A DNA stretch of 64,000 nucleotides from Paraconiothyrium sp. Pb-2020. Lineage: Eukaryota > Ascomycota > Dothideomycetes > Pleosporales > Didymosphaeriaceae. The notes beneath the pieces are model-generated. The model was not told where the DNA came from. It searched no databases and saw nothing but the letters and a program-made list of their open reading frames with translations. Where the stretch lies: positions 2,108,001-2,172,000 of the forward strand of contig JAJUBI010000001.1 of assembly GCA_022419385.1 (NCBI GenBank). The letters run 5' to 3'. Made by a program: the position numbers and the translations under genes. How positions within the stretch are numbered: position 1 is the stretch's first letter; each line of letters starts with the position of its first letter. Below are positions 53,614 through 62,790 of this stretch, piece by piece.

Positions 53614-56107
53614 ATGGCTGAAGCCGTGAAAGACGCCGTGAAGGAGGTCACCGACAACGTCAAGAACCTTGCCGTGTCTGGCGAGGCCAAATCTAAGAAG
53701 GAGAAGAAGCCGAAGAAGGGCGCAGAGACCGCAGATGGTCGGCCGCTCGAACTTAGCCCGCCTGCAGCTTACATCGACCACCGGGTCAAGATCTTCGAAC
53801 AATTGAAGGCCAAATACGATGAAGAGATCGCCCAGAAGCCGCGCGAGAAGATTCAAGTGACCCTTGGAGACGGAAAGGTCCACGATGGGGAATCTTGGGT
53901 CACCAGCCCAGCCGACATTGCGCGAGGAATAAGCAAGAGTTTGTTCGAGCGCACAGTCATTGCCCGCCTAGACCACGGTACACCAGATGAGACGCTGTGG
54001 GATTTGGAGAGACCACTGGAGAAGAGCTGCAAGCTGGAGTTGCTGGACTTCGACCATGAGGAGGGCAAGAAGGTTTTCTGGCATTCGAGCGCGCACATTC
54101 TCGGCGAAGCATCAGAGCGAAGATTTGGGTGCGACCTCTGCATCGGGCCCCCAGTTGAGGACGGCTTCTACTATGAGGTACGCATGTTGTTACTCCAGAT
54201 GGTGCCGTGGTGAAGTAACATATACGGCACCTCATTGTGAAATCGGTGGGCACCGCTAACGCGTTATAGATGGCGTTGCCGGAGAAAGCTGCTGTCGAGA
54301 GCTCAGACTACAAGCCCCTCGAGACCATTGTGAGCAGCATCGTCAAGGAGAAGCAGGTCTTCCAGCGGTTAGTTCTTTCGAAGGAGGATCTGCTTGAGAT
54401 GTTCAAGTCAAATCCTTACAAACAACATATAATCAAGGACAAGATTCCCGATGGTACATCCACAACTGTGTACCGCAACGGACCTCTCATCGACCTTTGC
54501 CGAGGACCTCACGTCCCACACACTGGCCGCATCAAGCAATTCAAGGTCATGAAGAACTCTGCGTCATACTTCCTTGGTGATGCCAACAACGACAGTTTGC
54601 AGCGTATTTACGGTGTTTCGTTCCCGGATAAGGATCGCATGCAGGCGCATCTCAAGTACTTGGAAGAGGCTGCTAAGCGCGACCATCGCAAGATCGGCAA
54701 GGAACAGGAGCTTTTTTTCTTTCACGAATACAGCCCCGGTTCCTGCTTCTTTTTGCCGCACGGAATGATAATCTATAACACACTAATGTCCTACCTCAAG
54801 GAACAATACTGGAAGCGCGGCTATCAGGAGGTTGGGTCCCCAAACATGTACAACTCAGCCTTGTGGAAGACCTCGGGTCACTGGCAGCACTACTCAGAAG
54901 ACATGTTTACATTCGACGTCGAAAAGGAGAAGTGGGCGCTAAAGCCTATGAACTGCCCCGGCCACTGCCTCATCTTCGGGCACCGTGAGCGAAGCTACCG
55001 TGAACTTCCGATCAGGATGGCCGATTTTGGTATCCTCCACCGAAACGAAGCATCTGGTGCGCTCTCCGGCTTGACTCGTGTACGCCGCTTCCAGCAAGAT
55101 GACACCCACATTTTCTGCACTGAAGACCAGATCACAGAAGAGATCACCCAATTATTCGATTTCCTTCGTGAAGTCTACGGCAAGTTCGGCTTCACCTTCA
55201 AGTTAAAGTTGAGCACACGCCCCGAAGGCTTCCTAGGCGAGATTGAGACCTGGAACAAGGCAGAGGCCAAACTTACCGAAGCCTTGAACCAATTCACCAC
55301 CGAAGGAGGCGGCGCCTGGGAGCTAAACCCCGGGGACGGCGCCTTTTACGGACCCAAGATCGATATTACCATCCAGGACGCTTTGAGGCGAGATTTCCAA
55401 TGTGCCACCATCCAACTCGATTTCCAACTGCCCCAACGCTTCGAGCTTGAGTACATGACCTCAGAGGCGCGGCCGAAGACCGACAAGGAGGCCAAGGAGG
55501 TGGAAAAGGCGGAGAAATCCGAAGATAAGGAGAAGCACGACAGACCGAAGGAGCTTGCAGATCATGAGCAAGAGACTCTCAAGAAGACTCCTGCACCACC
55601 ACCAGGGTACGCCCGCCCTGTGATGATCCACCGCGCCATCTACGGCTCCTTCGAGCGCTTTATCGGGTAAGAGTCTCCCTCGTTCCATCCACCCCCGCCT
55701 CTCTTTCCTTCCCTAGCACTAACAACCTCCACAGCATTCTCACCGAGCACTTCGCCGGCCGCTGGCCCTTTTGGATCTCCCCCCGCCAAGTCATGATTAT
55801 CCCCGTCATGCCCGCCGTGAACTCGTACGTGCAAGAAGTCCAGTCGCTCCTCCGCGCGCAGGGCCTTCACGCCGACATTGACATCTCCGGCAACACCATG
55901 CAGAAGAAGATCCGCACCGCGCAGCTCGCGCTGTACAACTTCATCATTGTGGTGGGCGCTGAGGAGCGAGAGAACAAGGCGGCAAATGTGAGAAATAGGG
56001 ATGATCAGGAGAGCCAAAAGCGTGGGGAGGTTATCCCATTGGAGGAGGTGGTCAGGAAGCTGGTGGCGTTGAGGGATGAGCGGAGGTTGGAGAATGTCTT
56101 GATCTAG
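53614..56107 (+). CDS. ths1: threonyl-tRNA synthetase, cytosolic
   Basis: A 777-residue class II aminoacyl-tRNA synthetase charging tRNA-Thr. Exons 53614-54177, 54270-55666, 55735-56107; introns of 92 and 68 bp. Domains in order: a Lys-rich N-terminal extension, a TGS domain (IQVTLGDGKV ... ISKSLFERTVIARLDHG), the editing domain with HSSAHILGEA, a class II core with motif 2 FGILHRNEASGALSGLTRVR, the zinc-ligand region MNCPGHCLIF, and the anticodon-binding domain from RWPFWISPRQVMIIPV. Between FELEYMTSEARPK and GYARPVMIHRAIYGSFERFIG lies an insertion of about 45 mostly Lys/Glu residues, absent from yeast Ths1 as I remember it. An in-frame ATG 57 bases upstream (53557) would add MLRNFQELTAYSKTSEIAT, conceivably a mitochondrial isoform. 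Confidence 0.95.
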
Positions 56108-56620
56108 AGTTGTACTTTAGGCCCCCGTATCATGTGGTAGTGATTAGAACGGGGCAGGCGTTGTCTGGTGGTATTAAGGTGTGACGACTGTGGAGTCAAT
56201 CGAGGACGTGAACATCGTAGTGCGATAAGGAAAGCAATGCATCTCTTCGTTACAACCTAGTAGTTCAATGGTCATGAAGCAGTTTGCGGCAAAGATCTAA
56301 ACAAGTGTAGAAGTCTCTCATTACCCTTCTCTCCATCTACCTACACCTTATCCTGGAGAAAACACAGCAAACACGCCGAATGCCAAAGGTATATATCTGA
56401 TCGAAGTCGAAGAACCTCCTCCCAACTTATGCATGCAGCAAGCACATCCCAATGAGCCGTTTATGCGTCTCATTCAATGTAGCGTATCGTAATGGAACAG
56501 CCTTGAAACATGGTGGTGTGAAAGGAGCGCGGCCGGCTAGCAGCTCGCTCCAATCCGTAGGTCGTAAATCTATGGTACGCGCGCGAAACATAATGTGCGG
56601 GACCGGTCGATCGATGCAAT
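56108..56620. other. convergent intergenic region
   Basis: 0.5 kb between the threonyl-tRNA synthetase and VTS1 3' ends. Nothing recognised. Confidence 0.45.
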
Positions 56621-58546
56621 TTAGCGGAGCCTGCCCTGGTCTTTCGCCTCCTTCACCTGCTCGAATACCTGTTTCTCCATATTAGTAACTTCGTACCCAA
56701 GTAAGATAAGGTTCAGAAACTGACCTTCAACATCTTCCTCCTCGCACCGAGCGCATTGACCCCGCGCTTCTCCAGGCCTTCATCATCCAGCTCGACAAGC
56801 TCCTGCCACTTCAAATCCTTGAGGTTATCCGTGTACTTGTGCAGACGCAGACTCCTAAGCCAGCTTGGGATGTCCTGGAGAAGGTTCGCATCAGTGGGGT
56901 CTTCCGGCGGCTTCGAGCTGCCGCGACGTCCTCGTGGAGACCTGCCACGATTCATCTCGGAGTGGTCCGAGATGTAGCCGCCGTGGCCATCACCGAGGCC
57001 GATGCCGAACTGGCCGAGGTTCAGGGCGCCCATGCCGTTGTTTCCAAGGGGAGAACCGCCGTAGTCGGCGGTGAGGAAACCGTTGGCTTGCGGTGAAAGG
57101 AAATTTGCAGTGCCCAAGCCTGCACCTTGCATGGCGATGCCAGGAGAGGTGGGGCGGGAGCGACGGCCTTGCATGGCAGCGAGCTGTTGGGCCTGCAGAG
57201 CGGCTGCCTGTTGCGGCGTCAGGAGCTGGCCGAGCTCGTTGGTCATGACGAAGCTGTTTCCACCTGGAAGACCGGGAGACAAGGGACCGTTTCCAGATCC
57301 CTGGCCCTCCGAAGATCGAGCACGGCGGTACTTGCGCACATCATCAAGTTGGATGCGGTTGTTAACGGTCGACAGAGCAGCCAGCTTCATGGCGGTTGCG
57401 TTGGCCACCATGTCAGCCTGAGTCTGAGTCTGACCGAAATTGCCAACCATGGGGGTGCTCAGCTGCGACGCCCAGCTTCCACCGGGCGCATAAGAAGGCG
57501 AAAGCATAGGCATAGCACCAGCATCTTGGCTGGGTGCGTTCAGGGTAGTGGTCTGCACATTTCCACCGTCGCCAGATAGTGGCAGACGGGGAGAGCGCAG
57601 ACCTGCTGACGGAGGTGGTGCAGTGAACTGGCCCATCGCAGGCTGATGTTGCGGCTGGCCCGAAGACTTCGGACGCTGACCGTCACCCCACGGCGAGGCT
57701 GGGACAGTGTTCTCCTTCTTATCTTCGGGACCGGAAATAGTTGGGGCGGCAAGCGAGCTGCGGTCACCCACGGTGCTGTTGCGGTTCGAGGCTGGGGCAA
57801 TACCAGTGATGTCGGTGAACTCTGCCTTCTGCTTTGCGATGGCAGCCGCAGCGTCAGGAAACATGCGGCTGATGGTGGATTGATCCAAACCAGAATTACG
57901 CTTCGCACCAGGGGACGGCGGGGGGCGGCCGAGGCCCATAGAGTTGCGGTTCTCGTTGGTGCTCAACTTGCTCATGGCATCGCTAAGCTTCTGTGTCATC
58001 GGATCTAGCATGCGTCAGACTTGAGGATTGATGACTGCCATATCACCTACCCTTCTCTCCAAAGTTGGCGGGAGAAAGCACACTGGACATAGGCAGGCTC
58101 TTGGACATCTGCTGCAACACCTGGATGAAGAACCTAATCTGCACCTGGGTGGTCTGCTGGAGTAGTGCATACAGAGCTGCAGTCCGCTCTGCCTCGCTCA
58201 GCACACGGAACCACTGCTCGATGGCGCTGAGCTCGTCCTTGAAGTCCTGATCGAGCGTAGCGGTCGCCATTTCTTCCAAAGTAGTCTCGTACTGGTCAAT
58301 GTCGGCCAGCCACTGCTGAGCGGCGCGCTCCATCTCGTCGGGGTTACCAGACTGGGTGTTCTGGCGGCCAAAGTAGACCTCAGAGGCTGGGCGAATGCCA
58401 CGGTTGGCGAGTGGGGAGGAGAAGCCACCCATGTCGGCGGAAGCGCGTAGATGGTGGCTCGAGCCGATGGTGTTGCGCGAGTTGGGCGGGCGCAGCGAGC
58501 TGGAGCCCTCTGGAGTACTGTTCCTGTTGCCGGCGATGTTGGACAT
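56621..58546 (-). CDS. vts1: SAM-domain RNA-binding protein Vts1
   Basis: A 607-residue post-transcriptional regulator of the Vts1/Smaug family. It binds stem-loop Smaug recognition elements in mRNAs and recruits deadenylation. Exons 58546-58051, 58004-56725, 56668-56621; introns of 46 and 56 bp, the last exon being only 48 bases (VFEQVKEAKDQGRLR-stop). The N-terminal conserved helical block (about residues 75-155, AAQQWLADIDQYETTLEEMA ... ELSAIEQWFRVLSEAER) is typical of fungal Vts1. A long Pro/Gln/Gly-rich disordered centre follows. The C-terminal SAM domain (about 535-600) has IPSWLRSLRLHKYTDNLKDL and GVNALGARRKMLKVFE, whose basic ALGARRK segment is the RNA-contact surface. Without the third exon the SAM domain would lose its last helix. 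Confidence 0.9.
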
Positions 58547-59622
58547 GTCGTCTCTTGTCGGAGGCTTGCGTGGCGGGTATTTAGATTCTGAGAAGTTAGT
58601 CAGTGGCCAGTGTCTCAGAATGGTCAGGAGCGGGAGGGTCGGGCCCGACGCACAGTAAATGGGTCGAGGAGTCGAACTTCTTGCGACGTGGGTGCGATCG
58701 AGTCTCCTGCAGTCCCGCTGGCCTCAAAGGAGCTCGATTGCGAGGGGAATCAGGGGACAGGCACGGTGAAAGCGCAGAGCAGATGCAGGCGATGGGTGCT
58801 AGAGCTGGCGGACGCGCACAAGCATGGACGGCGGTAGGAAGAGAGGACGGAAAAATACCCAAGTACAGCGAAGGAAACGAAGAGAGGGTGAAGAGAGGAG
58901 GGTGAGAGCGCAGGCCCGCGGGTCTTGGTGGAGTGGAGGCAGTGAAGGTGCCTGCAGGGTCGAAAGATCGTTGGACCTGTCTGGCGGACCAATAATCGCT
59001 GCGCTACACGCCAGACCCTGGCCCGGTGAATGGCGCATCCAAGCCCACCTTTGCCGCCCGTGTTCAGCTTCTGACAGACATTGCCAAACGAGCCAAACGC
59101 AGCCCGCGAAGGACGAGGCATGAGTCCCCGCAGCGGCCATGGAAGGCTGCGAACCGGACCTTGACCCAGAATGACACTGGTCCTGTTTCAATTTCTCGAG
59201 CCGGTGCCCTCGCCGCACGCCAGGCCGCGACTTATCGAACAAGCGCATCGCTTCACTGACCTCGCTGTTATTGCCACCAAATTCAGGCACGACCCCCACT
59301 GGCCATCACGCTGCCCATGCTGCACATTGAGCCTTGCGGGCCGCATGCGAGTGCCGCTTAGATCGAACACACAGTGCATAAATCGTGCCCCAAGACAAAT
59401 TTTCTGTTTCTCCGTCGTTTTAAACTGTGCACGCTCCCCGCAGTGAGATGTTTTGTTCTATTATAGGCGTACGCCAGAGTCCGCGTTACAACGGGCTGGC
59501 GCGTCCTGTATACGGATGCGCCCCTCCCATCCTGACGACCCGACCCGTGGACCCGACCAATGTACGTCACGTGATATTCTGGTGAGGGTTCGAAATCTTC
59601 CAGGAACACCATGGTCAAGCCA
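58547..59622. other. intergenic region
   Basis: 1.08 kb containing the VTS1 promoter and the COG5 3' end. GC-rich with overlapping non-coding open frames; no gene recognised. Confidence 0.45.
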
Positions 59623-60960
59623 TCACCGTATCTGCCCCGAGATCGACGACACCATCACAGCCGCCTCGCGCTCCCAGCTCCCGGCCGCGCCCACCTTACC
59701 CTTGCCTGCCAGCGCGCCTGGCACCTGGCTCCCCCGATTCACACAATCCCTCACAGCATCCCTAACCCTGTCCTTGTTCGAGCGCAGGGTCCTTGCGGAT
59801 ACCCCACCACGATGCATGATGTCCTGCACTCTTGGCGCCAGATTCGACGCCAGCGAGCGCCAAAAATACGAGGGTAGCGACGATGTGTCGAGCGCGTGCA
59901 GGAGCGGCTGCAGAAAGTTGTTCGGTGATGCCTTATCCGGACTCGCGATTTCGTGCAGTATAGGATGCGCCGGAGGTTTCGTGGACTCTAGTAGTGTTTC
60001 GAGAGCTACGATATTTTGACAACGGGCCGAGATTTCAAGAAGTGTCCGGTCAAGAGTCGGCAGGGTTCCCAGTGACCGCGCGAGAGATGCCAATGAGGAC
60101 TTCAGCTGGGTCTCAAGATAGTCCCGGAGTGCGCTAAGTAACAATGTTGATGAAAAGGTAGCATTGCCAGGGGTCGGCGACAGTAGGTACAGGGTGATTA
60201 GAGCAGATGTCGTTCGTGACTTCGTATCTTCGGTTTGTGCGAATGTAGATGCTGAGGACTGGCCACCCGAGACAAGTAGTGACGACGTGGAGAACTCTTT
60301 GACCACCTGCTGTGCCCTTGACGTAATACTCCTCTCGCCAGGACTAACCAGTTCATTCTTCAAGGCATTAACAACGTTCACCCTGTCCAGCCCCTCTCCT
60401 TCTTCGCCGGGACCCGTGGCCGCAAAGATCTGGCGCAAGGACAGTAATGTGTCCGCTGACCGAACCATTGCCCTATGATCTTCCTTCTTTGCGCTCCCAA
60501 CCCCGCCAATCTCAGTCATGCGCACCTCCAATTGCCTTCCCAGCATCAGACATCGCGCGACTGCTCTGCCCATCTTGACTGTCTGGCACAAGCGCTCGGC
60601 AGTCAAGCGGACCTGTTCTGCAACCTCGTGTCGCTCAATGACCTCCTTCTCTAATGCCTTGTACGAATCAGTCAAACTTGCGACCTGCCCCTCCACTTCT
60701 TCCAGTATTCTACCACTGGATGCCGCATGTTCTCTCGTGTAGTCTAGCAGCGGAAGTGCAGACTTGGTGGTAAGGGTATCAATTTGCGTGTCAATGTCCT
60801 GGACGTCGAAGAGTACGCGTGAGAGGGGTGTAGAAAGGTCTAACGGTGAATCGGAGGGGTTGTTCGTCGAGAGGACAAGGGTGTTGGCAAAGGATGTTGC
60901 GGAGAAGTCAGGGTCGAGGAACTCTTCATAGTCAATGTATGACGGTTCGCCGTCGGACAT
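59623..60960 (-). CDS. cog5: conserved oligomeric Golgi complex subunit 5
   Basis: An intronless 445-residue subunit of the COG tethering complex, which guides intra-Golgi retrograde vesicles. The N-terminal EPSYIDYEEFLDPDFSATSF is the conserved Cog5 opening. It is followed by a coiled-coil heptad region (about residues 45-135, LFDVQDIDTQIDTLTTKSAL ... EVEGQVASLTDSYKALEKEV) through which COG subunits pair. The remainder is helical. The protein is about half the length of animal COG5 but close to the size usual in Pezizomycotina. It is divergent from ureidoglycolate lyase, with only 196 bp between the starts. Confidence 0.87.
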   Translation of the reverse strand: MSDGEPSYIDYEEFLDPDFSATSFANTLVLSTNNPSDSPLDLSTPLSRVLFDVQDIDTQIDTLTTKSALPLLDYTREHAASSGRILEEVEGQVASLTDSYKALEKEVIERHEVAEQVRLTAERLCQTVKMGRAVARCLMLGRQLEVRMTEIGGVGSAKKEDHRAMVRSADTLLSLRQIFAATGPGEEGEGLDRVNVVNALKNELVSPGERSITSRAQQVVKEFSTSSLLVSGGQSSASTFAQTEDTKSRTTSALITLYLLSPTPGNATFSSTLLLSALRDYLETQLKSSLASLARSLGTLPTLDRTLLEISARCQNIVALETLLESTKPPAHPILHEIASPDKASPNNFLQPLLHALDTSSLPSYFWRSLASNLAPRVQDIMHRGGVSARTLRSNKDRVRDAVRDCVNRGSQVPGALAGKGKVGAAGSWEREAAVMVSSISGQIR

Positions 60961-61156
60961 GGTGGTAGTTTGACTCGTTGGTTCGTCGTTCTCGGGACGT
61001 GGTTGTTGTCCCGCGTCGCTTGGCGGTAAGCAAGGGCCTAGCTATGCTCAGCTCGGAGCTAGTTGCCGCATGTGAAAGAAGAGCGCCATTCCCCGCAACG
61101 TATTTGACTTGAATGCACCCTGCTCTGAGTGATCATCACACCTCCACACTGCCACA

Positions 61157-62104
61157 ATGCCTACCAAAATGCCCGCGCCTTCGATACGCATACCGATTGA
61201 GCTCCTCACTCAGTCTTCCTTCAGTCAATTCGGCACCGTCATCGAGAACCCCGCACATTCACCGCTCCCGCGCTCGCAACTGGGGCCCCCTCCCACTGCC
61301 GTTTCCGCAAACCAAGGTTCCGCTCTCAAGATTCTCGATGTAACCCACATGTCCAATCTGTATAGCCTCGCACCCTCAAAGACGCCCGCGAAAGCAGTCA
61401 TGAACATGTTTGTCTGCGCGCCGAGGGACCTGAGACCACACGAGCCGAGCCAGAGCATGCCGAGCAGCTGGGGTGACTTGGACTTCGACGAAGACGACTA
61501 CGGCAACGCAGATAGAGAGCTGTTCGACGTGCGAATACTAGAGCGACATCCATTCACAACACAAACATTCATCCCGATGGGCTTGAGTGGGCAGGAGAGA
61601 CATACGCAGTATCTAGTCATTGTTGCACCGACGTTACCAGCCTCATCGTCAAGATTACACACGGGCCGGCCGCCTCCATATCCGACGCCCAAACCCAAGA
61701 AGAATAATGGCATCAAGGACATCTTCGCCCGCGCGCGGCCCAGTCCGTTCACAAACGAAAACGCACCGCCGCCAAGCCAATTCAATCGTCTACATCCTTC
61801 TGCGCGACCGAAAGGGCCTGGTCTTCCTGATCTCAAGAACATACGAGCATTCATTGCTACAGGAAATCAAGCCGTGACGTACGGAGCGGGGACATGGCAT
61901 GCGCCCATGGTTGTGATCGGTGCGCGGCCCATCGACTTTGTAGTTGTGCAATTTGCGAATGGAGTGGATATAGAAGACTGCCAGGAAATACAATTGGAGA
62001 CTGATAGAACCGCTGAGGAAGGAATCGTGGTTATGGTAGACTCAGATTCGCATGGAAAGGTGCAGGTTAAGGCTGGAGTTGGAAGCATGAAAGCGAAGCT
62101 GTGA
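61157..62104 (+). CDS. dal3: ureidoglycolate lyase (ureidoglycolate hydrolase family)
   Basis: An intronless 315-residue enzyme of the allantoin/purine degradation route, releasing urea and glyoxylate from ureidoglycolate. The N-terminal block PIELLTQSSFSQFGTVIENP and the C-terminal cupin-like block AFIATGNQAVTYGAGTWHAP, MVVIGARPIDFVVVQFANG and EDCQEI are the family's conserved parts. The middle holds RHPFTTQTFIPMG as EILERHPFTTQ-type sequence, where the active-site region lies. About 60 residues (155-215), Pro/Lys/Arg-rich, form a lineage-specific insert (HTGRPPPYPTPKPKKNNG ... PPSQFNRLHPSARP), making it longer than yeast Dal3 (195). The second methionine (residue 5) is an alternative start. 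Confidence 0.88.
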   Translation: MPTKMPAPSIRIPIELLTQSSFSQFGTVIENPAHSPLPRSQLGPPPTAVSANQGSALKILDVTHMSNLYSLAPSKTPAKAVMNMFVCAPRDLRPHEPSQSMPSSWGDLDFDEDDYGNADRELFDVRILERHPFTTQTFIPMGLSGQERHTQYLVIVAPTLPASSSRLHTGRPPPYPTPKPKKNNGIKDIFARARPSPFTNENAPPPSQFNRLHPSARPKGPGLPDLKNIRAFIATGNQAVTYGAGTWHAPMVVIGARPIDFVVVQFANGVDIEDCQEIQLETDRTAEEGIVVMVDSDSHGKVQVKAGVGSMKAKL

Positions 62105-62790
62105 AGGTTCTGTAATAAGAGCCTGTGTGGGTAGGTCAGGTATTAGGTACTCGATTGCCGCTTGCCGTACGACCAGGTTGCCTAATCCACCCCTATCAGC
62201 CTAACGATTTACAACAATTGCAGCTCGTCATCTATCGGCATGACGGGTTTGTTAGATTTGCCAAATAAGCTCATCGATACCATGCTGCGTCCCCGCATCC
62301 GCAACATCAAACTGGATTAAGACGGATGAGGTCTTCCCTGGATGGGTCAGATGTGCAGGCGAATGCCGCAAGGAATTTATTGCGAGCATCAAGGATGTGA
62401 CGCCCGTGCGATTCTGACGATGATAAATCAAGTGAGCCAGAGAAGCTATTCAGGAGCCGAGCTGCACCGAAAGTTCGCCAGCATGCACCTGGAGCCTCCG
62501 TCCGACTTCCCACGTCTCCTCAAACCCCTACTTCTCCCATGGTGCCGGCAGGTTGTTCATTGGTAGACCAGGGTAGAGGATTGCCTGCTTATCCTCCGTC
62601 TCGTTTAGAGTAACGCCTAGATGCTCTCTTCGCCCATCACAATCGTCACATTTTACCAAACCAACTTACGGAAACATACGATGCGATGCGATGTAATATT
62701 TCTCTTCAAATCTAAGATAACTGCAAAACCTATATGCTAAAAAGGGGTATATGTACTAAGAATCCTACAAAAAAAGGGAACGGAACTTTC
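62105..62790. other. convergent intergenic region
   Basis: 0.69 kb between the ureidoglycolate lyase and GH16 3' ends. No feature recognised. Confidence 0.45.
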
